DNA of 64,000 nt from Anaerococcus mediterraneensis (GTDB taxonomy: Bacteria > Bacillota > Clostridia > Tissierellales > Peptoniphilaceae). The notes below the pieces were generated by a model. It made no database searches. It was not told the origin of the DNA and saw only the letters and a program-made list of their open reading frames with translations. A program made the translations under genes and the position numbers. The DNA lies in NCBI RefSeq assembly GCF_900128415.1, contig NZ_LT635772.1, positions 1,488,001 through 1,552,000 of the forward strand. Reading direction: 5' to 3'. Below are positions 16,776 through 26,639 of the stretch, piece by piece. Numbering within the stretch: position 1 is the first letter of the stretch; each line of letters starts with the position of its first letter.

Positions 16776-17837
16776 CTATAAAATTATAAATTTAAGAATC
16801 ACACCAGCTACTAGCCCTATAAAAGGATCACTGGCTGCTGTTGTAGCCATAGCAATTCCTGCTACTAAAATTGTATCTCCACCAGCTGCAAAAGCTAGGT
16901 TGGCATTGGTTGGTACTGTCACCAAGGCACCCAAAACAAATAAGAAACCATGGATTGATTCTCCTGGTACATATTTACCAAGCTTTGGCAAAAAGCCCAT
17001 AAACATTATGGCACCTAGGATAACCATCATCAAAATACCAGAATTGATTGGGTTATCACTAGCACCTGTCGCAGAAATAATAGCCTCAACAGGAGCACCA
17101 CCAAATAATGATGAAACTGCATCAGCAAGTCCAGAATAAATTGTCAAATGGTCGATATTAGCAGTCAAACTACCATCACCAAGTGATGCTGTGATATTAC
17201 CAAAGGCAATATTTGCACCAATTGTCAAACATGCAAGTGACAAGGCTCCCCTTACAACCTTAGCATTGAGAACTGGTTTTTTTATAGAAAGCTTTCTATC
17301 TTCTTTTTGTATATCCTTACCTATTTCAAGTTTAGCTAGATTTGCATAAACAGAAGAAACTAGGACAGAAATTATAATTGTATAAACTAAATTTCTATTA
17401 GATACAAAATAAGTTATAATTGCAGTTATGATTGAGATAAGGCTAACCATTTTTGTTTCTAGTTTCAAACCATCAATAGCAATCTTTGCTAAGATAAGTC
17501 CAACACCAGCCATCATACCATTTAGTACATAATCACCTGCCAAATCTACAATAAAATTTAAAGTCCCTGTTACACCTAGCAAGGTCATAAGCAAACCAGC
17601 CCAGAAAACTACTGACAATCTCTCTCTTATATTGTCTCCATAGGATCCAGCAAGAGCTATAGTTTCTGCCTGCATAGAAATTGGTATTGGTGATTGGAAT
17701 AATAAACAAAATATAACTCCCACTGCAAAACCAAGAGATGTCGGAAAGGCTGCAAATCCTACCGATAAGGCCAATAGAGCTTGAGGGATACCATTGATCA
17801 CCACACCCAAGGCCGCCATAATGTCATTTAATGTCAT
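16776..17837 (-). CDS. NCS2-family nucleobase permease
   Basis: The 353-residue membrane protein has about ten hydrophobic segments and no large soluble domain. The N-terminus includes AFPTSLGFAVGVIFCLLFQ and QSPIPISMQAETIALAGSYG, resembling the NCS2/AzgA substrate half. The GGAPVEAIISATGASDNP segment in the second half is another carrier-type loop. It is a little shorter than typical (about 430 residues). Its partner, a purine phosphoribosyltransferase 8 bases downstream, indicates purine uptake. I searched the leader (17838-18043) by eye for a purine riboswitch and saw none. A TACAAT box at about 17875 may belong to its promoter. Confidence 0.75.
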   Translation of the reverse strand: MTLNDIMAALGVVINGIPQALLALSVGFAAFPTSLGFAVGVIFCLLFQSPIPISMQAETIALAGSYGDNIRERLSVVFWAGLLMTLLGVTGTLNFIVDLAGDYVLNGMMAGVGLILAKIAIDGLKLETKMVSLISIITAIITYFVSNRNLVYTIIISVLVSSVYANLAKLEIGKDIQKEDRKLSIKKPVLNAKVVRGALSLACLTIGANIAFGNITASLGDGSLTANIDHLTIYSGLADAVSSLFGGAPVEAIISATGASDNPINSGILMMVILGAIMFMGFLPKLGKYVPGESIHGFLFVLGALVTVPTNANLAFAAGGDTILVAGIAMATTAASDPFIGLVAGVILKFIIL

Positions 17838-18043
17838 ATATCCTCCTAAAATGTCATAAAATTCAAGATGATTGTACCATAAAAATTTAATAAAGACAGG
17901 GCGTTTTTCAAATAATTATTTTTTATAAAATTCCTATATAAGATAAGAAAAATTATCTTGTTTTTATTTTTACTTATAAATAAATTTATCTCTAGCTTTT
18001 TATAAAAATATAAGCTATAATCAAAGCAATAAGGAGCCTTGTA

Positions 18044-19051
18044 ATGGAAGAAAAAAGAAAACTCAAATTTATAGCCTATGCCTTCGTACTTTTGCTAGTT
18101 GTAGGTGTATTTGGATACAAATACTTATTGAAAATCGACTTTATTGATGCCCTATATATGACAGTTATAACCATATCTACAGTTGGTTTTGGTGAAGTAG
18201 GTACTACCTCAAATTTATCTGAACTATTTTCTGTATTTATGATTTTTTTGGGTGTTGGCATAGTTGGTTATGCATTTACAACTATTGTAGCTATGTTAGT
18301 TGAGGGTAAGCTTGTAGATTTGTGGAAAGGAAAGAAAATGGATAAAAAAATTTCAGCTCTAAGTGACCACTATATAATTTGTGGATCTGGAGAGATTTCA
18401 GAAGTAATAATAAATAAATTTGTTAAGGAAAATTTGAATTTTGTAGTTATTACAGACAATCGTGACGACCTAGATGACTTAAGCCTACATGATATATTGG
18501 TAGTAGAAGGCTCTCCTACAGAAGAAGAAATCCTCATCCAAGCAGGTGTAGAAAAAGCAAAGGGACTTATAGCAAGCTTGGACTCTGAGGTTGATAATAT
18601 AGTAACAGTCCTTACAGCTAGAGACCTAAACAAAGAAATTTATATCATAGCAAACTCAACCAGCAAGTCTGGTAGCGATAAACTCATGAAAGTCGGAGCC
18701 AACAAAACCCTATCAGCTGTAGAAATAAGCGGCAAGAGAATGGCATCTCTGATGATCAAACCAAATATAATATCATTCTTGGATGTCGTCACAAGGGTTG
18801 GCGACGTAGAGCTTGACCTAGAAGAAGTCATAGTAAAAAAAGGATCCTATCTAGAAAACAAAAAGCTCCTAGAGGCACAAATCCCAAACAAAACAGGACT
18901 TATTGTCCTTGCAATAAAAAAATACCAAGACCAGCAAATGCTTTTCAACCCTCCTATAGACTACACATTTGGAATAGGCGATGTCCTAATAGTCCTCGGT
19001 AGAGAAGACCAAGTTGACAAACTCAGACATCTTGGTGATGAAAGCAATTAA
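18044..19051 (+). CDS. Two-TM potassium channel with RCK (TrkA-N/TrkA-C) domain
   Basis: The 335-residue protein starts with a membrane helix (FIAYAFVLLLVVGVFGYKYL), a pore helix and the K+ selectivity filter TISTVGFGEVG, then a second membrane helix (SVFMIFLGVGIVGYAFTTIV). From about residue 108 the Rossmann domain begins with HYIICGSGEISEVI, and a TrkA-C domain occupies about 245-330. It is a ligand-gated K+ channel of the MthK/YugO type. A TATAAT at 18016-18021 and AAGGAG at 18031-18036 precede the start, and a strong terminator follows. Decayed pieces of a second copy lie at 35893-36008 and 37074-37181. Confidence 0.88.
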   Translation: MEEKRKLKFIAYAFVLLLVVGVFGYKYLLKIDFIDALYMTVITISTVGFGEVGTTSNLSELFSVFMIFLGVGIVGYAFTTIVAMLVEGKLVDLWKGKKMDKKISALSDHYIICGSGEISEVIINKFVKENLNFVVITDNRDDLDDLSLHDILVVEGSPTEEEILIQAGVEKAKGLIASLDSEVDNIVTVLTARDLNKEIYIIANSTSKSGSDKLMKVGANKTLSAVEISGKRMASLMIKPNIISFLDVVTRVGDVELDLEEVIVKKGSYLENKKLLEAQIPNKTGLIVLAIKKYQDQQMLFNPPIDYTFGIGDVLIVLGREDQVDKLRHLGDESN

Positions 19052-19077
19052 GGCTACCCATGTGGATAGCCTTTTTT
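19052..19077 (+). terminator. Terminator of the K+ channel gene
   Basis: GGCTA-CCCATGTGGA-TAGCC directly follows the stop codon and ends in six T. Confidence 0.85.
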
Positions 19078-19101
19078 CATATAGATTATTAATTTTTGGG
19101 A

Positions 19102-20061
19102 TTAAACAATAGTAGTTTCATTAATATAAGTAGAAATATTTATAAATTCCTCTAAGCTCCTAAACACTTGAAAAACTACTGAACGTATGGCAAATTCCCC
19201 ATGAGTTTTAGGCAAATCCATAAGATAAAACTTGCTTTTAAGGTCTTCTATATTTTCTTTTACTTTTATTATATCTCCATCCTCAGTCAAATTTTCTGAA
19301 CATTGGATTAAAATATCAGATACGTATGTGCCCTCATCGTATTCTGCTGGTATAGACTTTAAATCTTCATACATAGACTCCAACAATTCAAGTTCACTTT
19401 CCCTCAAATGTATCCCATAAAGGATTATGCCACTGTTTTCAATCATATTTTCTGCTTCTATGCTAGCAAGGTCCTTAGCTTTTTTTATTTTATGCTCTAG
19501 ACTTATAATCCTATCTTCATAATATTTTACATCTAAATTTTCTACTAAAGACTTACCAAACAAATTCAATACATATTTCATATCTTCATCTATGGATTTT
19601 ATCAAAACAAGCAAATCATCCTGACTTTTAGGAGCGTATATATTTGTAATCATAGCTAAAGATGTGCCAATAAAGACCAGGCCAATTTCATTAAAAATTA
19701 TTGATAAATTTATTTGACCAAAAGCAAGCAAATGTGTAACTGAAACACTTGATGGCCCTAAGCCCAATTCTATTTTTAATAAAAAAGATATAGGAACAAA
19801 AAATAGTAAATATAAGGCAAAAACCCAATTTTTATATCCTATAAGTTCGAATAAAAATCCTCCAATAAATAAGGCTATAATAGCTGACAAGGCTCTTTTT
19901 AGTCCACCTTCAACTGTAGATTTCCTGGTTTCAAAAATATTTAGTATAGCTATAATACCAGCTGATGATGCATAGTCTAGACCTAAAGTCTGTGCAATAA
20001 TTATAGAAAAAAAAGCCGCTAAGGCTGTCTTTACAGTCCTAGTAATTAATAACTTATCCAT
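19102..20061 (-). CDS. Aromatic acid exporter family protein (ArAE/FUSC, DUF939-like)
   Basis: The 319-residue protein has an N-terminal membrane half (residues 1-150, about five or six helices, beginning LLITRTVKTALAAFFSIIIA). Its conserved IIAILNIFETRKSTVEGGLKR loop is the ArAE_1 mark. A cytoplasmic C-terminal half is helical and charged (YYEDRIISLEHKIKKAKDLA). Gram-positive relatives are annotated as putative aromatic-acid or small-molecule exporters without proven substrate. It stands alone between two terminators and converges on the K+ channel gene. Confidence 0.8.
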   Translation of the reverse strand: MDKLLITRTVKTALAAFFSIIIAQTLGLDYASSAGIIAILNIFETRKSTVEGGLKRALSAIIALFIGGFLFELIGYKNWVFALYLLFFVPISFLLKIELGLGPSSVSVTHLLAFGQINLSIIFNEIGLVFIGTSLAMITNIYAPKSQDDLLVLIKSIDEDMKYVLNLFGKSLVENLDVKYYEDRIISLEHKIKKAKDLASIEAENMIENSGIILYGIHLRESELELLESMYEDLKSIPAEYDEGTYVSDILIQCSENLTEDGDIIKVKENIEDLKSKFYLMDLPKTHGEFAIRSVVFQVFRSLEEFINISTYINETTIV

Positions 20062-20138
20062 ATCTCCCCCTTTTATTAAATTATATCACAATATTATAAT
20101 AAAATTTTAAATAAGTATATTGAGATCAAAAATAAATA

Positions 20139-20174
20139 GAAAAACCGACGCTTAAATAAGAATAAGCGTCGGTT
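20139..20174 (-). terminator. Terminator of the two-component/ABC operon
   Basis: AACCGACGCTTA (20174-20163, minus strand) pairs with TAAGCGTCGGTT (20154-20143) around an 8-base loop, followed by a T-rich tail. It sits 6 bases after the permease stop. Confidence 0.88.
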
Positions 20175-20180
20175 ATAATT

Positions 20181-22625
20181 TTACACTGTCCTTATCAGAT
20201 CAATTGTTGGTCTGTCTAATATTCTTTTTAAAGATAAGTGATAGATTAATAAATTTATAGCATAAACCACTAAGGCAAATCCTAAGAAACTTTTGTAGTC
20301 ATAATATTTTATTAAAGTACTCATTCTTAGATCAGGGACTACTAATGATATTACCAACATAACACCTAAGCTCACCATAATAGAAATTATAAAGGACTTT
20401 ACCTGTTCTCCAATAAATTCTCTTTGATATATGTTCTTTAACTCATCCTCGTCCATACCACAAGAGTAAAGACTTCCGATTTCTTTTTTTCTGCTCATAA
20501 GACTTAAATTAATGGATGAGTAGCCATTGGTGATATTTAGTACAAAGATGATTGAAGCAATACCTATTACAATTTTTATTAGACTTTTCAAGTCATTGTA
20601 TCTGTTTTTTTCACTTTCTTCACCTGTTGTAATATTAAAGCGATCCTCCGGTGAGATTTTACTTCTAATCATGGATTCTACATATTGTTTTACATCTTTG
20701 GTGTCAGAATCTTTTACCTTCATATTTAACGTATAGGCATAGTTTGTGTATTTCTCATCACCTGCTTCTTCCATAAGTTTAAAATAAGTGTCAAAATCTG
20801 TATAAATTTTTACATCAAAAGGCATTGTTCTCGACTTATATTTTCCCAAATCTGTTATCGTCTTTGAAATTTTAATAGTCTTCTTATAATCATTTGCAAA
20901 GTTAATATCTAAAGTCTGTGGGTTTTCGAAATAGGGAATCCTCTTTGCCTTGGCTATTGGAATAGAAGAATCTTCTTGAATTGTATTGTAGAGGACAAAT
21001 TCACCCTTCTTTCCTCCAAGTTCTTTTAAGTCTTTTTCTTCCAAGGCGATGATAAATCCATCCATACCCTCTGACTTATATTTTTCTATATTCTTTCTCG
21101 CTTCCTCGTCTAAACCTGCTGCCTTTGCTTCTTTTGAAAATTCATTTGTATTTTCTACTTGAACATATTTATCTTTTGAAATATATGACTTGTCGTTAGG
21201 AATTTTATCTACAATTTCATTTAATATTTTTGGGACTTGATTCTTTTCACTAAAATAATCAACAGAAAAATTATAGCCATTATCGTAACTAGAATAATCT
21301 CTGTAGTATGTTGATATGCCTATAGTGATTATAAATACTGAAATAATAATTATCCCTATTGCAGAAATATATCTCTGTGATTTTATTGAAGCTAAGTTGT
21401 TAATTCTTAGTTCTTGCCATAAGTTCTGTTTCTTCTTTTTCTGATACTTGGAAAAATCTATATTTCCTCTAATACCATCTATTATATTTATTTTCGAAAT
21501 CTTTTTTGCAGGAGATTTTATAGCCAAAGCAACAATTATAAAAGAAACAAATAGTATGGCTAAACTTAATAGTGGATTAAATCTTACTACTTCAAAGGCA
21601 CTTACTCCCTCACCTTTTTGTAAATTTCTATACAGATAATATATAAAAGAAAAACCAGCTATGTGACCTAAAACTATTGGAATGGCTGATATAATTAACC
21701 CTTCCTTTAAAAGCATCAAATAAATTTGACCATTAGTTGACCCTATAGATTTATATATAGACAGTTCTCTAATTTTTCGAAGACCCCATACCCAAAAGAT
21801 ATTTTTTATAAAGAATACAAAGACGGCTATACATCCAAGTATAGATAATACTATAACCGCTTTACTCATAATTTTTTGTAAAGGATCATTTTCGATACCA
21901 TAATAATATATTAATCCATCAGAAAATTCTAGCTCTACATCCCTACCAAGCTTATTATTTATATCTTCCTGAATATTTTCTTTATTTTTATAAGTTTTTT
22001 CAAATGAATCAAACTTCACATATGTTTTAAAGGATGACATCTTTTCTTGTAATCCTAAAGCAAAGTTTAGTTTACTATATTTGTTATAAACGTCCCCATA
22101 AACTCCTACTACAGTAAAAGATTTAGTGGAAACTTTTTTAAATTTTTCCTTATCAGTATTTGCACTAGTAGGTCCTATTTCTTCCCCATCTATAAACCTT
22201 TTACCTATTTCAAGTTTTATTTCATCACCTAAATTAATATTATTTTTCTTTGCAAGGCTCTCAGATACTACAATTTCATCTTCATTTTCAGCAAATCTAC
22301 CTTCTTGAAGTCTTGAATACTCTCTCATTTCATTTACTGCTTCATCCTGATAATTAATGACAAGTAAATCATTATTATATTTAGCATTATCTGGATTAAG
22401 TGACATTTTTCCAATTAATTTGATATCTTCAATAGACCTTAGTTTTTCTACTTCATCATTTGATAACTCATCCTTAATCTCAGCATGATAAAAATTATTT
22501 GACATGGCATAACCATAGTTGGCTTGTCTGTTTATATAACCATAATAAAATACCACAGTAAAAAATAAACTTACGATTAATAGTGAAATAAAAATAGGAA
22601 AATTCTTCTTATTCATGTTTTTCAT
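20181..22625 (-). CDS. ABC transporter permease, FtsX/MacB type with two FtsX domains
   Basis: The 814-residue protein starts with a membrane anchor (FPIFISLLIVSLFFTVVFYYG) and a large extracellular domain (about 30-250). Four helices follow (~255-370). A second anchor (ISAIGIIIISVFIITIGIST) leads into a second extracellular domain (~450-675), and three C-terminal helices end the protein. This duplicated FtsX-like layout is common in Firmicutes ABC exporters for antimicrobial peptides or lipids. The start overlaps the ATPase gene by 17 bases. The response regulator and kinase genes upstream suggest that the transporter responds to an envelope-active compound. The typical BceB length is about 640 residues, so this is not a close Bce homologue. 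Confidence 0.85.
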   Translation of the reverse strand: MKNMNKKNFPIFISLLIVSLFFTVVFYYGYINRQANYGYAMSNNFYHAEIKDELSNDEVEKLRSIEDIKLIGKMSLNPDNAKYNNDLLVINYQDEAVNEMREYSRLQEGRFAENEDEIVVSESLAKKNNINLGDEIKLEIGKRFIDGEEIGPTSANTDKEKFKKVSTKSFTVVGVYGDVYNKYSKLNFALGLQEKMSSFKTYVKFDSFEKTYKNKENIQEDINNKLGRDVELEFSDGLIYYYGIENDPLQKIMSKAVIVLSILGCIAVFVFFIKNIFWVWGLRKIRELSIYKSIGSTNGQIYLMLLKEGLIISAIPIVLGHIAGFSFIYYLYRNLQKGEGVSAFEVVRFNPLLSLAILFVSFIIVALAIKSPAKKISKINIIDGIRGNIDFSKYQKKKKQNLWQELRINNLASIKSQRYISAIGIIIISVFIITIGISTYYRDYSSYDNGYNFSVDYFSEKNQVPKILNEIVDKIPNDKSYISKDKYVQVENTNEFSKEAKAAGLDEEARKNIEKYKSEGMDGFIIALEEKDLKELGGKKGEFVLYNTIQEDSSIPIAKAKRIPYFENPQTLDINFANDYKKTIKISKTITDLGKYKSRTMPFDVKIYTDFDTYFKLMEEAGDEKYTNYAYTLNMKVKDSDTKDVKQYVESMIRSKISPEDRFNITTGEESEKNRYNDLKSLIKIVIGIASIIFVLNITNGYSSINLSLMSRKKEIGSLYSCGMDEDELKNIYQREFIGEQVKSFIISIMVSLGVMLVISLVVPDLRMSTLIKYYDYKSFLGFALVVYAINLLIYHLSLKRILDRPTIDLIRTV

Positions 22626-23289
22626 CTCCTACAATTTTTCCATCTACTATTGTAATAATTCGATTTGCTTGTAAGGCTATTTCTTCGTCATGGGTTATTA
22701 GGATAATCGTCTGTTTTAAAGTTTTGTTAAAATATTTAAAGATTTCAATTATTTCCTTGGAGTTTTTCCTATCTAGGTTGCCTGTTGGTTCGTCGGCTAG
22801 GATTATCGAAGGCCTATAGATCAAAGATCTTGCTATGGCTACTCTTTGCTGTTGACCTCCTGATAATTCAGATGGAAAAGAATCTAGTTTATTTTCTATG
22901 CCTAGTTTTCTAACCGTATCTAAAAGGTCTTCCTCATTTATTTTTCTCTTATCTAGTTTTAGGGGCAGTTCTATATTGTGTCTGACTGTCAAATTTTGAA
23001 TCAGATTATAAAACTGATAGATAAGTCCTACTTTTCTCCTGCGAAATAGGGCCAACTCCTTTGATGAATATTGGGATATGTCGTTGCCGTCTATATAAAC
23101 TTTTCCATCACTTGGACTATCTACTCCACCTATAATGTGCAAGAGTGTAGACTTGCCAGATCCACTAGGGCCTACAATGGCTACAAATTCTCCTCTTTCT
23201 ATAGAAAGGTCAACCCCATCTAAGGCCACTACCTTGGAATTGCCTTCTCCATATTCTTTTCTTAAATTTTCTACTTTTAAAATTTCCAT
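22609..23289 (-). CDS. ABC transporter ATP-binding protein (MacB/LolD type)
   Basis: The 226-residue ATPase has Walker A GPSGSGKSTLLHIIGG near residue 40, a Q-loop (GLIYQFYNLIQNLTV), the signature LSGGQQQRVAIARSL near residue 142, Walker B IILADEPTGNLD and the H-loop ILITHDEE. IGGVDSPSDGKVYIDG is typical of the MacB/LolD branch that drives FtsX-type permeases. It would power the permease whose gene overlaps its 3' end. AAGGAG precedes the start, and the gap to the kinase gene is 51 bases. Confidence 0.93.
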   Translation of the reverse strand: MEILKVENLRKEYGEGNSKVVALDGVDLSIERGEFVAIVGPSGSGKSTLLHIIGGVDSPSDGKVYIDGNDISQYSSKELALFRRRKVGLIYQFYNLIQNLTVRHNIELPLKLDKRKINEEDLLDTVRKLGIENKLDSFPSELSGGQQQRVAIARSLIYRPSIILADEPTGNLDRKNSKEIIEIFKYFNKTLKQTIILITHDEEIALQANRIITIVDGKIVGDEKHE

Positions 23290-23340
23290 ACTTTACTCCT
23301 TATCATTCTTTAGGCTAAGTATATAAAAGTAAAGTGATTT

Positions 23341-24201
23341 TTAGGTGACATTGTAAAATTTTATTTCAAATCTTGCACCATCATCTGTATTTGACACGGA
23401 TATGTCCCCATTATTTTTTTCTACAATTGTCTTTGCCATGGCAAGTCCAATACCAAAACCCTTTGAGTCTGGGCTTTTATAAAAGCGTTTGAAAATCTTT
23501 TTGATATTGTCTTTTTCTATCCCTCCCCCATCATCTTCTATAATTAGAGATGTATATAGAGGATTTTTGTCGGATGAAATCTGTATTTTATCACATCCAG
23601 GCCTATTGTCTGCATTTTTTATAATATTGATAAGGGCTTCCGCTAGCCAATAAAAATCTCCACAAATTTTATTTTCTTTCAAGCCCAAGTCTATATCAAT
23701 TTTTGTATCTTTTTTTATATCCAAAGTATCAATGGCATAAGCAACCAATTCATCCAAGCGGATTTGATCTTTTTTCATTTGATCCTTGTTGGCATCTAGA
23801 CTTGATAATTTGAGCAAGATATCTGACAAAGAATTTAATCTTTCAATCTGCCTTTTTAAAATTTTTATTTCATCATTAACCGGATAATCAAGCTCCAGAT
23901 TTTCTATAGAAAAAACCATAGACGTGATTGGAGTTTTTATCTGGTGGGCTATGTCTTCTAAGTATTCTATTTGCTTTTCACTATTTTTTCTGCTTGTCTC
24001 CTTGGCTTCTATTGTTTCTATAAAAAGCTTGTAGATCTTATCTTCCAGGATTGAAAAATCATCTTGCTTCATTGGGATTTTGTAGTTGAGATTTTTCATA
24101 TTATTTATTAAATTTATGAGTTCATTTATCCTCTTTTTCTTTCTTCTTTCTAAAAAATAATAAAGTAAAAAAAGACTTATTATCCATAAAATATATATCA
24201 T
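23341..24201 (-). CDS. Sensor histidine kinase (intramembrane-sensing type)
   Basis: The 286-residue kinase has only one clear membrane segment at its start (MIYILWIISLFLLYYFLERR) and no extracellular sensor domain. It has the H-box LEDIAHQIKTPITSMVFSIE near residue 87, an N-box (LINIIKNADNR) and G-boxes (IEDDGGGIEKD, GFGIGLAMAKTIVEKNNG). Such minimal kinases usually sense through a partner ABC transporter, and here the ABC genes follow. The start directly abuts the response-regulator stop. A second short hydrophobic segment is not evident, so topology is uncertain. Confidence 0.9.
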   Translation of the reverse strand: MIYILWIISLFLLYYFLERRKKKRINELINLINNMKNLNYKIPMKQDDFSILEDKIYKLFIETIEAKETSRKNSEKQIEYLEDIAHQIKTPITSMVFSIENLELDYPVNDEIKILKRQIERLNSLSDILLKLSSLDANKDQMKKDQIRLDELVAYAIDTLDIKKDTKIDIDLGLKENKICGDFYWLAEALINIIKNADNRPGCDKIQISSDKNPLYTSLIIEDDGGGIEKDNIKKIFKRFYKSPDSKGFGIGLAMAKTIVEKNNGDISVSNTDDGARFEIKFYNVT

Positions 24202-24852
24202 TTAGTCCATCCTATATCCTATGCCCCTGACGGTGGTGATTATATCTCTATCAAGTTTTTCTCTGATCCTTTTTATTGTCGATGTGAGAGTATTGTCATT
24301 TACAAACCTATCCCTATCCTCCCAAAATATCTCTAGAAGTTGGCCCCTGGTGTAGACCCTATGAGGATTTTTTATAAATAAAACAAGGATCTCATATTCT
24401 AAAGGAGTTAGGTCTATCTCTTTTTCTCTAAAATATACTTTCGAATCATTCAAATCTATTTTTAAATCCTTATATTTGATAGTTTTATCTTGGGCCAAGG
24501 GGATAGTCCTAAGAACAGCATCAATCCTTGCCCTAAGGATAGCTAGAGAAAAAGGCTTGGTCAGATAATCATCTGCTCCCATATCAAGAGCTCTTATAAT
24601 AAAATCTTCTTCATTTTTCACAGTTGTTACAATGACTCTGATATCTTTTGCCTTGAGTTTTTCTATCAAATCCTGCCCATCCTTATCAGGTAAATTTATA
24701 TCAAGGAGAGCCACATCTATGCCCACATTCATCTTGTAAAATGCCTCATAAAAAGACCTGGCAATTTCTACTTTATATCCATTTTTTAGCAGATACTTTT
24801 CAATTTGACCTGCTATATCTTCGTTGTCTTCTATAATTAAAATATTTTTCAT
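24202..24852 (-). CDS. OmpR-family response regulator
   Basis: The 216-residue regulator has a receiver domain (acidic pocket EDN at residues 8-10, phospho-acceptor Asp51 in VALLDINLPDKDG, Thr in VTTVKNEED, Lys in DYLTKPFS) and a winged-helix effector domain (DLTPLEYEILVLFI, TLTSTIKRIREKLD, TTVRGIGYRMD). It is the first gene of the operon and presumably activates it. GGAG lies just before ATG 24852. No clear direct-repeat target was found upstream. Confidence 0.93.
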   Translation of the reverse strand: MKNILIIEDNEDIAGQIEKYLLKNGYKVEIARSFYEAFYKMNVGIDVALLDINLPDKDGQDLIEKLKAKDIRVIVTTVKNEEDFIIRALDMGADDYLTKPFSLAILRARIDAVLRTIPLAQDKTIKYKDLKIDLNDSKVYFREKEIDLTPLEYEILVLFIKNPHRVYTRGQLLEIFWEDRDRFVNDNTLTSTIKRIREKLDRDIITTVRGIGYRMD

Positions 24853-24902
24853 AATTCTCCTAAAATGATTTCTTTTAATACATTATTGAACAAAATAGTT
24901 AT

Positions 24903-24951
24903 TAAAAAAGTGAATGATAATTTCAAAAAACTAGTCAATCATTCACCTTTC
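24903..24951 (-). terminator. Terminator downstream of the GTPase gene
   Basis: On the minus strand GTGAATGAT (24948-24940 region) pairs with ATCATTCAC (24918-24910), followed by TTTTTT. It separates the GTPase transcript from the response-regulator gene. Confidence 0.6.
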
Positions 24952-25010
24952 ATTTTAACAATATAAAAAATCATTCAATGATGAGTTTTATTTAAATTAT
25001 TAAGATACAA

Positions 25011-25200
25011 GATCAAAATATTTATTTTGAAGTTTTTTGATCTCTATCTATATATCATAACCTGCATTTATAATATCTTCATTTGTAGAGATTTTCTTAT
25101 AACCTCCATATTAATTAATCTCTGTTCACCATATCTCGTCACTCTCGTGTAAGTGCAGAAAAGTAACATTATCTGGAATTTTACTTTCAATGGATACATA
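25011..25200 (-). pseudogene. Decayed reading frame of unknown family
   Basis: Between the GTPase and response-regulator genes a minus-strand frame reads ESKIPDNVTFLHLHESDEIW, stop, then after another stop YGGYKKISTNEDIINAGYDI, stop, IEIKKLQNKYFDLVS. Protein-like composition interrupted by three stops (one at a position reading like Trp) suggests the tail of a lost gene. I cannot name the family. The 80-codon open frame in another phase (25068-25310) looks accidental. Confidence 0.4.
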
Positions 25201-25313
25201 GAATCCATGATATGGTATAAGCTAAAGTTAGTTAAGATTATTAATTTATAGCGAATCTTATATTTTATCTTTCTAAGGAATAAAAAATACCTAGACTCAC
25301 ACCTATGCATAGA

Positions 25314-26486
25314 TTATTTATCGTTAGAATTTTTAAGTATGGAGTTTATATTATCCTTACCTAGTTTAAGATTTTCTTTAAAAATCCTACTCAATGTTTC
25401 CTTTCCTTTTTTGCTAGATAGGTCTTCAATATTCATCTCTCCCTTATAGACAAGTTCCATAAAGGCGATGTAGGCACTACCTAAAGCTGCTGTAATGACA
25501 CCTGCTGTGCCCGCTGAGATTGCTCCGCCAGCAATAGATCCTGCAGCTGGAAGAAGTTTTAAAATATTTGCCACAACTGCCCTACCAAGTAAAGTTGCCC
25601 CACCAGAGCCAATTGTCGATGATAAGAGGGCTGTAATTACAGACTTGTTTACGTCAAAACCAAATATAACTGTAATTGAAGCTATCATGCCCACCTGGGT
25701 TGGGATTAAGAGTGCTGCATCTGCGAAGGGAATTGGTGCTGCCCCTTGGCCTGTAGCTGCAAGGGCTGCTGTGGCTACGACCTTAGAGGCTCGGCGTTTT
25801 TTTTCGGATAAACTCGCTATCTGTACGTGTTGAAGAGTATCCAGAAGTTCCTCAGGCAAAGCCTCGCCCATGACTTCAATCAACCTTTCAAGACCAAAAG
25901 ATTTTACTACTCCTACATCTTCTATTTCAAAGTCTTTGGCAAGGACAGGGATAACTTGAATAATATCTAAATTTTCATCCAAAATCATCTGCCTCATCTT
26001 TTCGGCATTTTTCTTTGAAATTGACTGGGTCAGAACCACGATTATGGGTACTTGTGTGACCTGATTTTCCCTTGATAGTTCCCTAAGCCATTGTATTTCC
26101 TCAGGTTCAATCCTATTGGAAGCTGTATTTATACAATACCAAATACAATGGATGGCCTTATTTATATCCTTAGTGGCAAGTCCCTTGTTAATTGTGTCAA
26201 AAACTTCTTTTTTTACATCTTCTTGTACATCTTTGCCAAGTTCAAAACCCCTGGTGTCGTAGATTGCAAGTGGAATATCTTTTTTAGTAATTTTTCTCAT
26301 ATGGTTTGTCACAGGTCTACCCATGCCTGTTTCAGCAAGTTCGTCCTTAAAAACAGCGTTAATTAAGGTAGATTTACCTACACCAGTTTTACCAGCAACA
26401 ATTATATTTAAAGTGGAAAGATTTTGAATTTTCTCATTGATTGCATCAATAGTATCTTGAGCAACCTTACCTAGGTCATTTAGCAT
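25314..26486 (-). CDS. GTPase with C-terminal DUF697-type membrane domain
   Basis: The 390-residue protein has a complete G domain: G1 AGKTGVGKSTLINAVF near residue 32, a G2 Thr in PVTNHMRKI, G3 YDTRGFELGKD and a divergent G4 in VVLTQSISKK. A largely hydrophobic Ala/Gly-rich region (~235-365) follows, including IPFADAALLIPTQVGMIASI, the DUF697 pattern. Relatives (YcjF/YfjP-like GTPases) are thought to work at the membrane, and function is undefined. The usual NKxD of G4 is replaced by TQSI, which may lower guanine specificity. The charged C-terminal tail (ENLKLGKDNINSILKNSNDK) is free. It is monocistronic on the minus strand. Confidence 0.82.
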   Translation of the reverse strand: MLNDLGKVAQDTIDAINEKIQNLSTLNIIVAGKTGVGKSTLINAVFKDELAETGMGRPVTNHMRKITKKDIPLAIYDTRGFELGKDVQEDVKKEVFDTINKGLATKDINKAIHCIWYCINTASNRIEPEEIQWLRELSRENQVTQVPIIVVLTQSISKKNAEKMRQMILDENLDIIQVIPVLAKDFEIEDVGVVKSFGLERLIEVMGEALPEELLDTLQHVQIASLSEKKRRASKVVATAALAATGQGAAPIPFADAALLIPTQVGMIASITVIFGFDVNKSVITALLSSTIGSGGATLLGRAVVANILKLLPAAGSIAGGAISAGTAGVITAALGSAYIAFMELVYKGEMNIEDLSSKKGKETLSRIFKENLKLGKDNINSILKNSNDK

Positions 26487-26639
26487 ATAAACTCCTTAGT
26501 TTTCATTTTTATAAATGAATTATAGGAATATTGTACTTTTTAGCCATTTTTTAACAATGTATCAAGAGGAATCAAAAATCCTTAAAAGCTAAACTTTACA
26601 GCTATCAATGACTCTTATTTTATTATTTTTAAATTTCTG

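Noticed and set aside
17838..18043. Purine riboswitch before the NCS2 permease operon
   Set aside because: No three-way-junction core or paired loop sequences could be recognised; only an AT-rich leader and a TACAAT box are present.
25068..25310. 80-codon minus-strand frame after the GTPase gene
   Set aside because: No ribosome site and unlikely composition; a neighbouring phase gives a more protein-like but interrupted sequence.
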